Shown one piece after another: positions 51,914-59,881 of a DNA stretch of 59,881 nucleotides. The DNA is from Bacillota bacterium. GTDB taxonomy: Bacteria > Bacillota > Clostridia > DSM-8532. The position numbers and the translations under genes were made by a program. The notes beneath the pieces were generated by a model. It was given only the letters and a program-made list of their open reading frames with translations, had not been told where the DNA came from and ran no database searches. The stretch covers positions 1-59,881 of the forward strand of contig JAKIML020000095.1 of assembly GCA_022702935.2 (NCBI GenBank). The letters run 5' to 3'. Each line of letters opens with the position of its first letter. Position 1 is the stretch's first letter.

Positions 51914-52427
51914 GATCAAGGTACTCATCAGCAGAGATGAACTCAAAGCAAAAACTGAGGAATTGGCCAGGAGAATATCCGAGGACTATGAAGGAAAGGA
52001 TCTTCTTTTGGTAGGCGTTTTAAAAGGCGGCTTTATGTTCTTGTCCGACCTTTGCAGGGCCATTACCATTCCGGTCAGCATAGATTTTATATCGGTCAGC
52101 AGCTATGGCAACTCCACCGTTTCATCGGGTGTTGTCAGAATCCTTAAGGATATTGATTATGATATAACCGGAAAGCATGTGCTTATTGTCGAGGATTTGA
52201 TTGATACGGGCCTGACCCTTACATACCTGAAGGATTTGTTTGCGGCCAAGCATTGCGCCAGCGTGAAGGTATGTACCATTTTGGATAAGCCATCCAGAAG
52301 AAAAGTGCAATTAGAAGTGGATTATCAGGGTATAATAATCCCGGACAAATTTGTTATCGGCTATGGGCTGGACTATGCGGAAAAATACCGTAACCTGCCT
52401 GATGTGTGTATTGTAGAGGAAATATAA
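51906..52427 (+). CDS. hpt: Hypoxanthine phosphoribosyltransferase
   Basis: The 173-residue purine salvage enzyme makes IMP or GMP from hypoxanthine or guanine and PRPP. The PRPP-binding motif VEDLIDTGLTL (about 95-105), VGVLKGGFMFLSDL and DKFVIGYGLDYAEKYRNLP are present. GGAGGAG lies nine bases before ATG 51906. The tilS-hpt-ftsH order is conserved in Firmicutes, often near the origin. Confidence 0.95.
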   Translation: MSKIKVLISRDELKAKTEELARRISEDYEGKDLLLVGVLKGGFMFLSDLCRAITIPVSIDFISVSSYGNSTVSSGVVRILKDIDYDITGKHVLIVEDLIDTGLTLTYLKDLFAAKHCASVKVCTILDKPSRRKVQLEVDYQGIIIPDKFVIGYGLDYAEKYRNLPDVCIVEEI

Positions 52428-52460
52428 GGTTGTTTTTTTATAATCGGTATGTTACCATAA

Positions 52461-52466
52461 TATAAT
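52461..52466 (+). promoter_or_regulatory. Possible -10 element of an ftsH promoter
   Basis: A TATAAT at 52461-52466 lies about 65 bases before the ftsH start. The -35 region is weak, so this is tentative; ftsH may also be read from the upstream operon. Confidence 0.35.
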
Positions 52467-52530
52467 AATTTTGAATGGCCTACCTGTTTTATATAAATGT
52501 ACTCATGGCCTTCACAGGAGGGTGAATTAT

Positions 52531-54372
52531 TTGAAGAATGCTAGGGGCTTTAGTTTCTACATCATCATATTCGTGATCATGGCCCTGATCATTATGATGT
52601 ACACAAACATCAGTAATCCTACTGAGATGAAATACTCCGACTTTCGCAGAGAGCTCAATGCAGGCAACGTGAAAAACGTTATGGTAGGAACGCTCACTGC
52701 CGAGGTGGTGCTCAGCCAAGCCTCGGGGACCTTTTCCCCTGACTATAGATACACCATCAGCTTTTTGTCCCAGGATGCTTTTATCAAACTTCTGGATGAT
52801 GCCTTTGATCAGGGAAAACTGCTGAATTACGACATTGAGAAAAAGTCAAGCCCACCCTGGTGGCTTGAAATGCTGCCCATGTTTGCCATAGTCATTCTCT
52901 TTGTCTTCTTCTGGATTTTCTTCATCCAGCAGTCCCAGGGCGGCGGAAACCGTGTCATGTCTTTTGGTAAGAGCAAGGCCCGCATGGCCAATGAGGACGG
53001 CAAGATGAAGGTTCGCTTCAGCGATGTGGCCGGGGCTGATGAGGAAAAGGAAGAGCTTGAGGAAATTGTGGAATTCCTTAAAGAGCCTAAGAAGTATGTT
53101 GAGCTGGGCGCGCGCATTCCCAAGGGTGTCCTCCTTGTAGGCCCTCCCGGAACAGGTAAGACCCTCCTTGCCAAAGCTGTTGCCGGTGAAGCCGGTACGC
53201 CCTTCTTCTCCATCAGTGGTTCCGACTTTGTGGAAATGTTTGTGGGTGTGGGTGCGTCCCGTGTCCGTGATTTGTTTGAGCAAGCCAAGAAAAATGCTCC
53301 CTGTATCATTTTCATCGACGAGATTGATGCGGTGGGACGCCATAGAGGCGCCGGCTTAGGCGGCGGCCATGACGAGCGTGAGCAGACCCTTAACCAGCTC
53401 CTGGTTGAGATGGACGGCTTTGGCGTCAACGAGGGTGTTATTATTCTGGCAGCCACCAACCGTCCAGACATCCTTGACCCGGCGCTGATGCGTCCCGGAC
53501 GTTTTGACCGTCAGGTAGTGGTCAGCTATCCCGACATTAAGGGCCGTGAAGAAATCTTAAAGGTTCATTCCAAGAACAAGCCCTTGGGTCCCGATGTGGA
53601 TCTTAAGGATATTGCCAAAACCACTCCGGGCTTCACCGGAGCTGATCTGGAAAATCTCTTGAACGAAGCAGCCCTTTTGGCCGCCCGTAAGAACAAGAAA
53701 GAGATTACCATGGTGGAAATCAAGGAAGCCAATTACAAGGTCATGATGGGTCCCGAGAAAAAGAGCCGGGTCATCAGCGACAAGGAAAAGAAGCTAACGG
53801 CTTACCATGAAGCAGGTCATGCCATTGCGGTGCGGGTGGTTTCCACCACCGTCAAGGTGGACCGCGTCACCATTATTCCCTCGGGTCGTGCCGGAGGCTT
53901 TACCTCCTATAAGCCCGACGAGGATCGCCAGTACACCACCAAGGCTCAGCTCATTGAGCAGATTATTGTCAGCCTGGGCGGCAGAGCGGCAGAGGAGCTG
54001 GTACTCGGTGAGATCAGCACGGGCGCTGCCAGCGACCTTAAGAATGCCAATGGCATTGCAAGGAAGATGATCACCAAGTACGGTATGAGTGAGGAGCTCA
54101 CCAATATGATCTTTGGCGATGAAAACGATGAGGTCTTCCTGGGCAAGAGCTATGGACATACCAGGAACTACAGTGAAGAAATCTCGGCCAAGATTGACGC
54201 AGAGGTTAAGAAGATTATTGACAGTGCCTATAACAAGGTTAAAGAGGTGCTCACCGAGAACAGGCAGAAGCTGGATGACATTGCACAGGCTCTTCTGGAT
54301 AAGGAACGTCTGGAAGCCGATGAGTTTGAGGAAATCTTCAAGAATGGCTATAATAAGCCAGTAACTGTATGA
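52531..54372 (+). CDS. ftsH: ATP-dependent zinc metalloprotease FtsH
   Basis: The 613-residue membrane-anchored AAA protease degrades misfolded membrane and regulatory proteins. There are two transmembrane segments (about 9-26 and 112-133). The AAA module has Walker A GPPGTGKT (204-211), [15 protein letters not shown] and the second region of homology [18 protein letters not shown]. The zinc motif HEAGH is at about 426-430. I choose TTG 52531 because AGGAGGG lies eight bases upstream; no ATG in frame has a comparable RBS. Confidence 0.95.
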   Translation: MKNARGFSFYIIIFVIMALIIMMYTNISNPTEMKYSDFRRELNAGNVKNVMVGTLTAEVVLSQASGTFSPDYRYTISFLSQDAFIKLLDDAFDQGKLLNYDIEKKSSPPWWLEMLPMFAIVILFVFFWIFFIQQSQGGGNRVMSFGKSKARMANEDGKMKVRFSDVAGADEEKEELEEIVEFLKEPKKYVELGARIPKGVLLVGPPGTGKTLLAKAVAGEAGTPFFSISGSDFVEMFVGVGASRVRDLFEQAKKNAPCIIFIDEIDAVGRHRGAGLGGGHDEREQTLNQLLVEMDGFGVNEGVIILAATNRPDILDPALMRPGRFDRQVVVSYPDIKGREEILKVHSKNKPLGPDVDLKDIAKTTPGFTGADLENLLNEAALLAARKNKKEITMVEIKEANYKVMMGPEKKSRVISDKEKKLTAYHEAGHAIAVRVVSTTVKVDRVTIIPSGRAGGFTSYKPDEDRQYTTKAQLIEQIIVSLGGRAAEELVLGEISTGAASDLKNANGIARKMITKYGMSEELTNMIFGDENDEVFLGKSYGHTRNYSEEISAKIDAEVKKIIDSAYNKVKEVLTENRQKLDDIAQALLDKERLEADEFEEIFKNGYNKPVTV

Positions 54373-54421
54373 TATTTATAAGGGTCAATGACCATTGACC
54401 TTACAAACGGGATATGACAGG

Positions 54422-54453
54422 ATAGTCGCTTTCGCAGTAAGGCGACTATTCTT
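54422..54453 (+). terminator. Possible terminator after ftsH
   Basis: ATAGTCGC and GCGACTAT (54422-54429 and 54442-54449) form an 8-bp stem with a 12-base loop, followed by TCTTG. A smaller palindrome, GGTCAATGACCATTGACC, sits at about 54383-54400. The T-tail is weak. Confidence 0.4.
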
Positions 54454-54505
54454 GTATGCGGACTTTTGCTAAAGTTCCCGTTGTCAGTGTGAAAGGAGGA
54501 GCAGC

Positions 54506-54970
54506 ATGGAGAAGAAATCCACCTTGGTCTTTGAGTCGCCCCTGGGGCTTATTGAGATAACGGGCAATGGGAGAGCCGTTACCGCTATGAGATTCTGTGA
54601 AGCGGGTGAGGCAGAGCGCAAGGACTCTGATGATCCTGTCTTATTGGAATGCCAGAAACAGCTTCAGGAGTATTTCCAGGGGAATCGCAAAGCCTTTGAT
54701 ATCCCTGTGGAGTTAAAGGGCACAGAATTTCAAAAGAAAGTATGGGAGGCCCTTAAAGCCATCCCCTACGGCAAGAGCACTTGTTATGAGGAGATTGCCA
54801 AAAGCCTGGGCAATGTCAAGGCCTGCCGTGCAGTAGGGGCGGCCATTGGCAGAAATCCTGTCTGTATCCTGGTCCCCTGCCACAGGGTGAGCGGCAAGGA
54901 CGGGAGCCTCACGGGCTTTGCCTGGGGACTGGAACGGAAAAAGTGGCTGGTGAACCACGAGAAACACTGA
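54506..54970 (+). CDS. ogt: Methylated-DNA-protein-cysteine methyltransferase
   Basis: This enzyme transfers the alkyl group of O6-alkylguanine in DNA to its own cysteine. The 154-residue protein has the active-site motif VPCHRVSG (Cys125), the helix-turn-helix arginine region (CRAVGAAIGRNP) and the IPYGKSTCYEEIA segment. It is an Ogt-type single-domain protein without an Ada part. The ATG follows AAAGGAGGAG. It probably forms its own unit, between ftsH and the metH genes. Confidence 0.93.
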   Translation: MEKKSTLVFESPLGLIEITGNGRAVTAMRFCEAGEAERKDSDDPVLLECQKQLQEYFQGNRKAFDIPVELKGTEFQKKVWEALKAIPYGKSTCYEEIAKSLGNVKACRAVGAAIGRNPVCILVPCHRVSGKDGSLTGFAWGLERKKWLVNHEKH

Positions 54971-55045
54971 GTACGTCTATAAAAAGATTGGCAGTCCGGA
55001 GGGAAAAATAGCCAGGAATAACTGTTCGGACAGCCCCGAATATGG

Positions 55046-55051
55046 TAGAAT
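55046..55051 (+). promoter_or_regulatory. Probable extended -10 of the metH operon
   Basis: TAGAAT at 55046-55051 preceded by TGG forms an extended -10 about 44 bases before the first ATG of the methionine synthase pair. The -35 is poor. No cobalamin or SAM riboswitch is seen in the 124-base gap. Confidence 0.45.
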
Positions 55052-55094
55052 AGGAAACGCCCATTGATAAAGCTGGGCATGAAAGGATTGGATC

Positions 55095-55718
55095 ATGACA
55101 CCTGTTCAGGTCATGAGAGGGCTTAAGCCCCAGTACAATAAGCGCCTTATCTATACAAGGCTGGGTTATGACAGGGAGAGGACTTCCCTTTCGCCGGAGC
55201 TTGAGCAAGAGGTGGAGCGGCTTTTAACACTGACAGAGAACACCCTGAACATTACGGCTGCTTATCGTATGGTGGAAATCAAAAGGATTGATTCCCCCGC
55301 CATAGTCCTGGAAGATGATACTGTCTTATCGGGTGTCAGACTTGCAGAGCTTCTGGACGGCTGCGATCAGGCACTGCTGATGCTGGCTGCAGGGGGCAGC
55401 AGGATCATGGACCTCATTCATAGGCTCCAGGAGGAGAATCGTATGAGTGAGGCCGTGGTGGTGGATGCCGCCGCCTCAGAGATCACCGACTCGGCGCTGG
55501 ATATTGTCATGGCCCATGTGACTACGCTCCTGCGTTCCCGGGGCAGGGCACTGACCTCCATGCGATTCAGCCCCGGATATGGGGACTTTGAGATTACGCA
55601 GCAGAGGGACTTCTATCGACTGCTCAATGGTGAGGCCTTTGGCATAACCCTCAACGAGGCCTGTCTGCTCATTCCTGAAAAATCCGTTTTCGCCATTGCC
55701 GGAATCGGTAAACAATGA
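55095..55718 (+). CDS. Stand-alone methionine synthase activation (AdoMet-binding) domain protein
   Basis: The 207-residue protein resembles the C-terminal reactivation domain of cobalamin-dependent methionine synthase, including the AdoMet-binding segment RFSPGYGDF. A domain of this kind reduces and remethylates cob(II)alamin on MetH. It is followed 18 bases later by a metH that lacks exactly this domain, so the two products should act together. AAAGGATTGG precedes ATG 55095. Confidence 0.85.
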   Translation: MTPVQVMRGLKPQYNKRLIYTRLGYDRERTSLSPELEQEVERLLTLTENTLNITAAYRMVEIKRIDSPAIVLEDDTVLSGVRLAELLDGCDQALLMLAAGGSRIMDLIHRLQEENRMSEAVVVDAAASEITDSALDIVMAHVTTLLRSRGRALTSMRFSPGYGDFEITQQRDFYRLLNGEAFGITLNEACLLIPEKSVFAIAGIGKQ

Positions 55719-55736
55719 TCCTTTGTGGAGGCTGGT

Positions 55737-58136
55737 ATGACCAAGAAAGAGTTTAAAAAGCTGTTTCATAATAAATTGATTATTCTGGACGGCGGTATGG
55801 GAACCCTTCTTCAGAAACTGGGTCTGCCCAGCGGTGTATGCCCTGAGGAATGGGCTATTCAAAACACCGAGCTTCTGATTAAGACCCAGAGCCAATACCG
55901 GGAAGCGGGCTCCCATATCCTGTATACCTTCACCTTTGGGGCAAATCCTATAAAGCTGAAAGAATATGGTCTGTCGGATCAGACCTTTGAAATAAACCGC
56001 CTGCTTGCCCTTGCGGCCCGTAAGGCTGCGGGAGATGATGTTTGGGTGGCCGGCGATATATCCTCCTGCGGAAGCCTTCTGTGGCCTTTTGGAGAGATTG
56101 AGTTTGAGGAGGCCGTTGAAAGCTTTAAGACCCAGGTTAAAGGGCTTTTGGCAGGCGGTGTGGACCTCTTTGTCATTGAGACCATGCTGGATATTCAGGA
56201 GGCCCGTGCAGCCCTTTTGGCTGTCAAGGAGCTTTGCGATTTGCCCGTGATGGTAACCATGACCTATGAAGGGGAGAGAACATTAATGGGCAGTGATCCT
56301 GTCAGTGCCCTGGTCACCCTTCAGTCCCTTGGCGCCGATGCGGTGGGCTGCAACTGCTCCAGCGGACCTGCCGAGATGGTGAGCTTAATCGCCCAGATGA
56401 AGCCCTATGCCAGGGTGCCCCTGATTGCCAAGCCCAATGCGGGCAAGCCCCGTCTGGAGAAAGGCAAAACCCTGTTCGACATGGATGCCGAGACCTTCGC
56501 CTCCTATACCACAGCTCTTGTGGAGGCCGGTGTCAACGGTCTGGGCGGCTGCTGCGGCACTACTCCGGCCTATATTGAAAAGGTAGCGGCCGTTGCCCGG
56601 GATCTTAAGCCCGTCAAGGTGGAGCGGAAACCCTATAGCCTGGCCTGTTCCAATCGCCAAACAGCGGCCATTCATCCCTCCCTGCCCTTTACCATCATTG
56701 GCGAGCGGTTGAATCCCACCGGTAAGAAGGCCCTCAAGGAGGCTTTGCTTAAGGGGGATATGGAAACGGTGGCCGAGCTGGCACGGGAACAGGTGGAGGC
56801 CGGTGCGGTTCTGCTGGATATCAATGCGGGCGTCCCCGGCATCAATGAAAAGGAAACCCTGGTGGCCATGGTCAATGCAGTATGCAATGCAGTACCGGCC
56901 CCAATCCTTTTGGATTCCTCCAATGCTGAGGCGCTGGAGGCTGCACTCAGAATTTATCCCGGACGTGCCGTCATCAACTCCATATCGGGTGAGACCGAGA
57001 AGCTGGAAAAACTTCTGCCCCTGGCTCAAAAGTATGGGGCCATGTTTGTTCTGCTTCCGGTGGATGATCATGGCGTTCCTGAAACAGCAGAAGAAAGAAT
57101 TGCCATCATTAAGAAGGTTTATGATAGAGCCAAAAAACTGGGCTTTAACAAGGAGGACATCCTGGTGGACGGCGTGGTTATGACCGTGGCCAGCAATGCC
57201 CATGGCGCAAAAGAAGCCCTCAAGGTGGTCGCCTGGTGCTCGGGCAAGTTCAGGGCCAATACCACCCTGGGTCTTTCCAATGTATCTTTTGGTCTTCCCG
57301 GAAGGGAGGCTGTCAATTCGGCATTTGTGGCTATGGCCATGGCCAAGGGCCTGTCCACCGCCATACTCAATCCCAACAACGAGCAGATGGTGCAGACAGT
57401 GAGAGCCTCGGATGCACTTATGGCCCGGGATCTTAATGCGGTCAACTATACCAGCCTGTATGCGGGTCAGAAATCCGGATCCGCCCAGCCCCAGAAGGAG
57501 AAGGCTGTGAGTAAAACCCTGTATGAGGCCATTCTCAGCGGATCACGGGAGAGTGCGGGAGAACTGGCAAGACTGGGGCTTTTAAGCGGCCGCACGGCCA
57601 AGGAATTGATAGATCAGGAGCTCATCCCGGCTATTCAAAAGGTGGGGGATTTCTACGAGAAAAAGCAGTACTTCCTTCCCCAGTTGATTCGGGGCGCCGA
57701 GGCCATGGAAAAGGCCATGGAGGTACTTACGCCCGAGCTGGTCAGGGACAGCGGTGACCAACCCCATCAGGGAACAGTGGCCATTGCCACTGTTAAGGGG
57801 GATGTCCACGACATTGGCAAAAATATTGTTGCCATGCTGCTTAAAAATTACGGCTTCAAGGTTATTGATCTGGGCAAGGATGTGGATGCTGATAGCATAA
57901 TTCATGCAGCAAAGACAAATAATGCAGATATCATCGCCCTTTCCGCTCTCATGACCACCACCATGAGCCAGATGCCGCTGGTTATGGACAGAATGAGGGA
58001 AGCAGGCCTTGACATACCCATGATGGTTGGGGGAGCGGTTCTTGATAAGAAGTATGCGGAAAGCTTTGGCGCCCACTTCTCCAATGATGCCTATGGCGCT
58101 GTGAAGTTGGCCAAAAGCCTGATGAATAGTAAATAA
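55737..58136 (+). CDS. metH: Cobalamin-dependent methionine synthase, lacking the activation domain
   Basis: MetH transfers a methyl group from methyltetrahydrofolate through cobalamin to homocysteine. The 799-residue protein contains an Hcy-binding barrel (about 1-290, LDGGMGTLLQ, zinc cysteines in GCNCSSG and GGCCGTT) and a pterin-binding barrel (about 310-560, GERLNPTGKKALKEAL, LDINAGVPG). A B12 cap region (about 590-680) and a B12-binding domain with VKGDVHDIGKNIV (His of the DxHxxG motif) complete it. It stops before the activation domain, which the preceding gene supplies. TGGAGG precedes ATG 55737; an in-frame GTG at 55725 lacks an RBS. Confidence 0.94.
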   Translation: MTKKEFKKLFHNKLIILDGGMGTLLQKLGLPSGVCPEEWAIQNTELLIKTQSQYREAGSHILYTFTFGANPIKLKEYGLSDQTFEINRLLALAARKAAGDDVWVAGDISSCGSLLWPFGEIEFEEAVESFKTQVKGLLAGGVDLFVIETMLDIQEARAALLAVKELCDLPVMVTMTYEGERTLMGSDPVSALVTLQSLGADAVGCNCSSGPAEMVSLIAQMKPYARVPLIAKPNAGKPRLEKGKTLFDMDAETFASYTTALVEAGVNGLGGCCGTTPAYIEKVAAVARDLKPVKVERKPYSLACSNRQTAAIHPSLPFTIIGERLNPTGKKALKEALLKGDMETVAELAREQVEAGAVLLDINAGVPGINEKETLVAMVNAVCNAVPAPILLDSSNAEALEAALRIYPGRAVINSISGETEKLEKLLPLAQKYGAMFVLLPVDDHGVPETAEERIAIIKKVYDRAKKLGFNKEDILVDGVVMTVASNAHGAKEALKVVAWCSGKFRANTTLGLSNVSFGLPGREAVNSAFVAMAMAKGLSTAILNPNNEQMVQTVRASDALMARDLNAVNYTSLYAGQKSGSAQPQKEKAVSKTLYEAILSGSRESAGELARLGLLSGRTAKELIDQELIPAIQKVGDFYEKKQYFLPQLIRGAEAMEKAMEVLTPELVRDSGDQPHQGTVAIATVKGDVHDIGKNIVAMLLKNYGFKVIDLGKDVDADSIIHAAKTNNADIIALSALMTTTMSQMPLVMDRMREAGLDIPMMVGGAVLDKKYAESFGAHFSNDAYGAVKLAKSLMNSK

Positions 58137-58151
58137 ACGGGGGTAATACAC

Positions 58152-58598
58152 ATGGAAGGCTTTTTAAAACTGGGATTCTTCACCATGGCTGATAAAGTGG
58201 TGGATGCATTAGGGAAAACCACGCCCTTTATCTTTACGGGGGCCGTTATTGCAGCCATATGGATTTACTTTCTTTTCCTTGTTCCCAAGCAAAAGATAAA
58301 CTATAACAGCTTTAGAGACTATATCGTTGACGTGCTGCACTTCAGGGTCATGCTGGCCTGTGTACTGGCCAAGATCCTCTATATTGCATCAGCCATTGTG
58401 CTGCTTATCATTGGTATTGTGGCCATGATTGTAGCCAATTTCATGGTGGGCCTGGTGGGCACCGTTATCCTGCAAATTGTTCTGCGGGTACTTTTTGAGA
58501 TATTTATGGTTCTCTTCTCCATTCAGGAAAATATAGTGGCCATGCGTGAGGAGAGGCAAACCATGGAAGTAGAGGCATATTACGACGATGAGGACTAA
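58152..58598 (+). CDS. DUF4282-like small membrane protein
   Basis: The 148-residue protein has three hydrophobic segments (about 25-45, 68-95 and 100-125) and an acidic C-terminus (EVEAYYDDED). The arrangement LAKILYIASAIVLLIIGI...VLRVLFEIFMVLFSIQENI fits DUF4282, a family of small bacterial membrane proteins of unknown function. GGGGGTAA precedes the ATG. It follows metH by 15 bases and overlaps the next gene by 11 bases. Confidence 0.75.
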   Translation: MEGFLKLGFFTMADKVVDALGKTTPFIFTGAVIAAIWIYFLFLVPKQKINYNSFRDYIVDVLHFRVMLACVLAKILYIASAIVLLIIGIVAMIVANFMVGLVGTVILQIVLRVLFEIFMVLFSIQENIVAMREERQTMEVEAYYDDED

Positions 58599-59881
58599 TC
58601 CTTTTCTGCTTTTGTTCATCCTGGCCTTTGGGCTTATTACTCTGATTGTCGGTATTAATGTTCCCTTTGCCCTGTTGCTGCTGGTAACGGGGCTTTGCTT
58701 CGTTCTTACTTTTCGGTATTCCCTTAAAGGCTTTCCTCTGGTGCTTTTTTTGATAGCCTTTATCACCCGGCTTGTCTTTATTCTTGTGGTTGATACTCCG
58801 CTTATCTCTGATTTCAAGATGCTCTATGAAGCTGGGGTTTCCTATGCCAATGGGGACTACAGCTTCAGCCTTGACCAGTACTTTTCTGAATGGGCCTATC
58901 AGACGGGCTTTGTGATTTATGAGGGGATCATCATCAAGATCTTTGGCGCAAAAAGTGCCTTTCTGGTGCTAAAGCTGCTCAACGCGGTCTTTAGCTCGGC
59001 CACCTTTGTGTTTATTTATTGGATTCTGAAGAATTATATCCGAGAGAAGGTTGCACAGTTCTGTGCGTTGTTTGGCTCATTTCTCATCTTCCCGCTGACC
59101 TTTGTCACCGTACTGTCCAATCAGCAGCTTTCCACCTTTTTCATGGTGATAGGGCTGTTCTTCTTCACCGAGAAGAATATCACCCTGAAGCCCTGGGTGC
59201 GGGGTGCTCTTTCGGGATTGTTTTTCGCTCTGGGCAATATCATCCGTCCCGAGGGAATGGTTGTTTTGGCGGCATTGGTCATATTCTTCCTGCTCCGCCT
59301 TGTCAATCCCCGTCACGAGAGGCGTGGAGCCATTCTATCCATGGGCATCCTGCTCTTCTTCATTTACTTTTCTCTGAATTTTCTGGCTTCACAATGGATT
59401 ATGGGCTCGGGGGTGAATCCCCAGGGGCTTAAAAACAATAACTCACTGTATAAGTTTGTAGTGGGCCTCAATCATGAGACCAAGGGACTCTATTCCGATG
59501 CCGATGTGGATGCCATCTACGGCCAAGAGATGTCCAAGGAGGAACGGGACAAGCTGGAAGTGCAGATGATTATTCAACGTCTGTCGGCAGGCCCAAAGAA
59601 GCTTTTGGCCCTGCTTGTGAGCAAGCAGCAGCTTCTCTGGGGAGGCAACCCGGTGATCTGGAGTTATCAGCACCTTTTGGATGCCGAAAAATCAGTGAAT
59701 CTTTTGGGGATAGAGATACCTATGGTTAAAGTGGGAGAGCTGCTATGGCGGTTACATAACCTCCAAATCTTTCTGCTCTTTGCCTTAAGTGTCATGGGCG
59801 GGGCATTCCTCCTCAGAGGCACCATGAACCACTATTTCATGGTCTATTATCTGGTTCTGCTTATGTCTGCAGCAGCCTTTC
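58588..59881 (+). CDS. GT-C type membrane glycosyltransferase-like protein (3' truncated by the window)
   Basis: The frame from ATG 58588 is open to the right edge, so at least 431 codons are visible. The first 75 residues are hydrophobic with few charges. An extracytoplasmic loop then carries SDFKMLYEAGVSYANGDYSF, resembling the aspartate motif of dolichyl-phosphate-mannose-type (PMT/ArnT, GT39) glycosyltransferases. It is followed by many more membrane segments and NIIRPEGMVVL. Such enzymes move sugars from lipid-phosphate donors to proteins or polymers outside the cell. The start overlaps the DUF4282-like gene by 11 bases. Donor and acceptor are unknown. Confidence 0.75.
   Translation, partial: MRTNPFLLLFILAFGLITLIVGINVPFALLLLVTGLCFVLTFRYSLKGFPLVLFLIAFITRLVFILVVDTPLISDFKMLYEAGVSYANGDYSFSLDQYFSEWAYQTGFVIYEGIIIKIFGAKSAFLVLKLLNAVFSSATFVFIYWILKNYIREKVAQFCALFGSFLIFPLTFVTVLSNQQLSTFFMVIGLFFFTEKNITLKPWVRGALSGLFFALGNIIRPEGMVVLAALVIFFLLRLVNPRHERRGAILSMGILLFFIYFSLNFLASQWIMGSGVNPQGLKNNNSLYKFVVGLNHETKGLYSDADVDAIYGQEMSKEERDKLEVQMIIQRLSAGPKKLLALLVSKQQLLWGGNPVIWSYQHLLDAEKSVNLLGIEIPMVKVGELLWRLHNLQIFLLFALSVMGGAFLLRGTMNHYFMVYYLVLLMSAAAF

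Noticed and set aside
54971-55094. A cobalamin or SAM riboswitch upstream of the methionine synthase genes
   Set aside because: The 124-base gap is too short for a cobalamin element and shows no SAM-riboswitch pattern or terminator.
1-59881. CRISPR arrays, transposases, integrases or attachment sites
   Set aside because: No regularly spaced direct repeats and no transposase or recombinase motifs were seen in any part of the window.

Overview
The window reads as a chromosomal segment of an endospore-forming, anaerobic member of the Firmicutes, most likely class Clostridia. The supporting genes are a sleB-ypeB germination pair, a DUF951 protein, a clostridial-type Ogg glycosylase, a DnaD/DnaI-type helicase-loader pair, a ferredoxin-dependent Ech hydrogenase and SD-driven genes with occasional GTG/TTG starts. 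Base composition is about half G+C by eye. I see no insertion sequence, prophage, CRISPR array or rRNA. Both window edges cut genes.

Layout. 1-1.1 kb: the end of a membrane protein, a tRNA-Arg(CCG) with its own promoter and terminator, and acpS. 1.2-4.8 kb: the SbcCD-like pair yhaO-yhaN. 4.9-6.9 kb: sleB-ypeB. 6.9-8.9 kb (minus strand): a DnaI-like ATPase and a DnaD-domain protein. 9.1-11.2 kb: two tandem asparaginase II paralogues. 11.4-20.3 kb: two very large secreted fibronectin-III-like proteins with degenerate SLH-like C-termini. 20.5-22.9 kb: murA, a YfbR-type nucleotidase and a small secreted protein. 23-24 kb: a lipoprotein and a 530-base region with a candidate structured RNA and a candidate 34-codon ORF. 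24-26.4 kb: the UPF0237/UPF0210 pair, a STAS protein and a DUF951 protein.

26.5-36.8 kb is the metabolic centrepiece. It is a contiguous echABCDEF operon for a membrane-bound, energy-converting [NiFe] hydrogenase, followed by the maturation genes hypA, hypF, hypC, hypD and hypE. hypB is not present. The genes are tightly packed and often overlap, so assembly of the enzyme and of its metallocentre is probably co-expressed. On the minus strand at 36.8-40.4 kb lies a DUF342/FapA protein followed by a triple-GAF protein.

40.6-47.6 kb: ogg, a GNAT acetyltransferase fused to an Rnk/GreA-C-like domain, an M24 peptidase, a DUF4349 lipoprotein and a PAS-GGDEF-EAL c-di-GMP enzyme. 47.7-54.4 kb is housekeeping: rpsR, a MazG-like protein, then rplI-dnaB-tilS-hpt-ftsH. 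54.5-59.9 kb: ogt, a split cobalamin-dependent methionine synthase (activation domain plus metH), a DUF4282 membrane protein and the start of a GT-C type membrane glycosyltransferase.

The least conventional items are the GNAT-Rnk fusion, the paired giant surface proteins, the structured region at 23.5-23.8 kb, the FapA/triple-GAF operon and the Ech-Hyp cluster without hypB. All calls come from reading the sequence without database searches.
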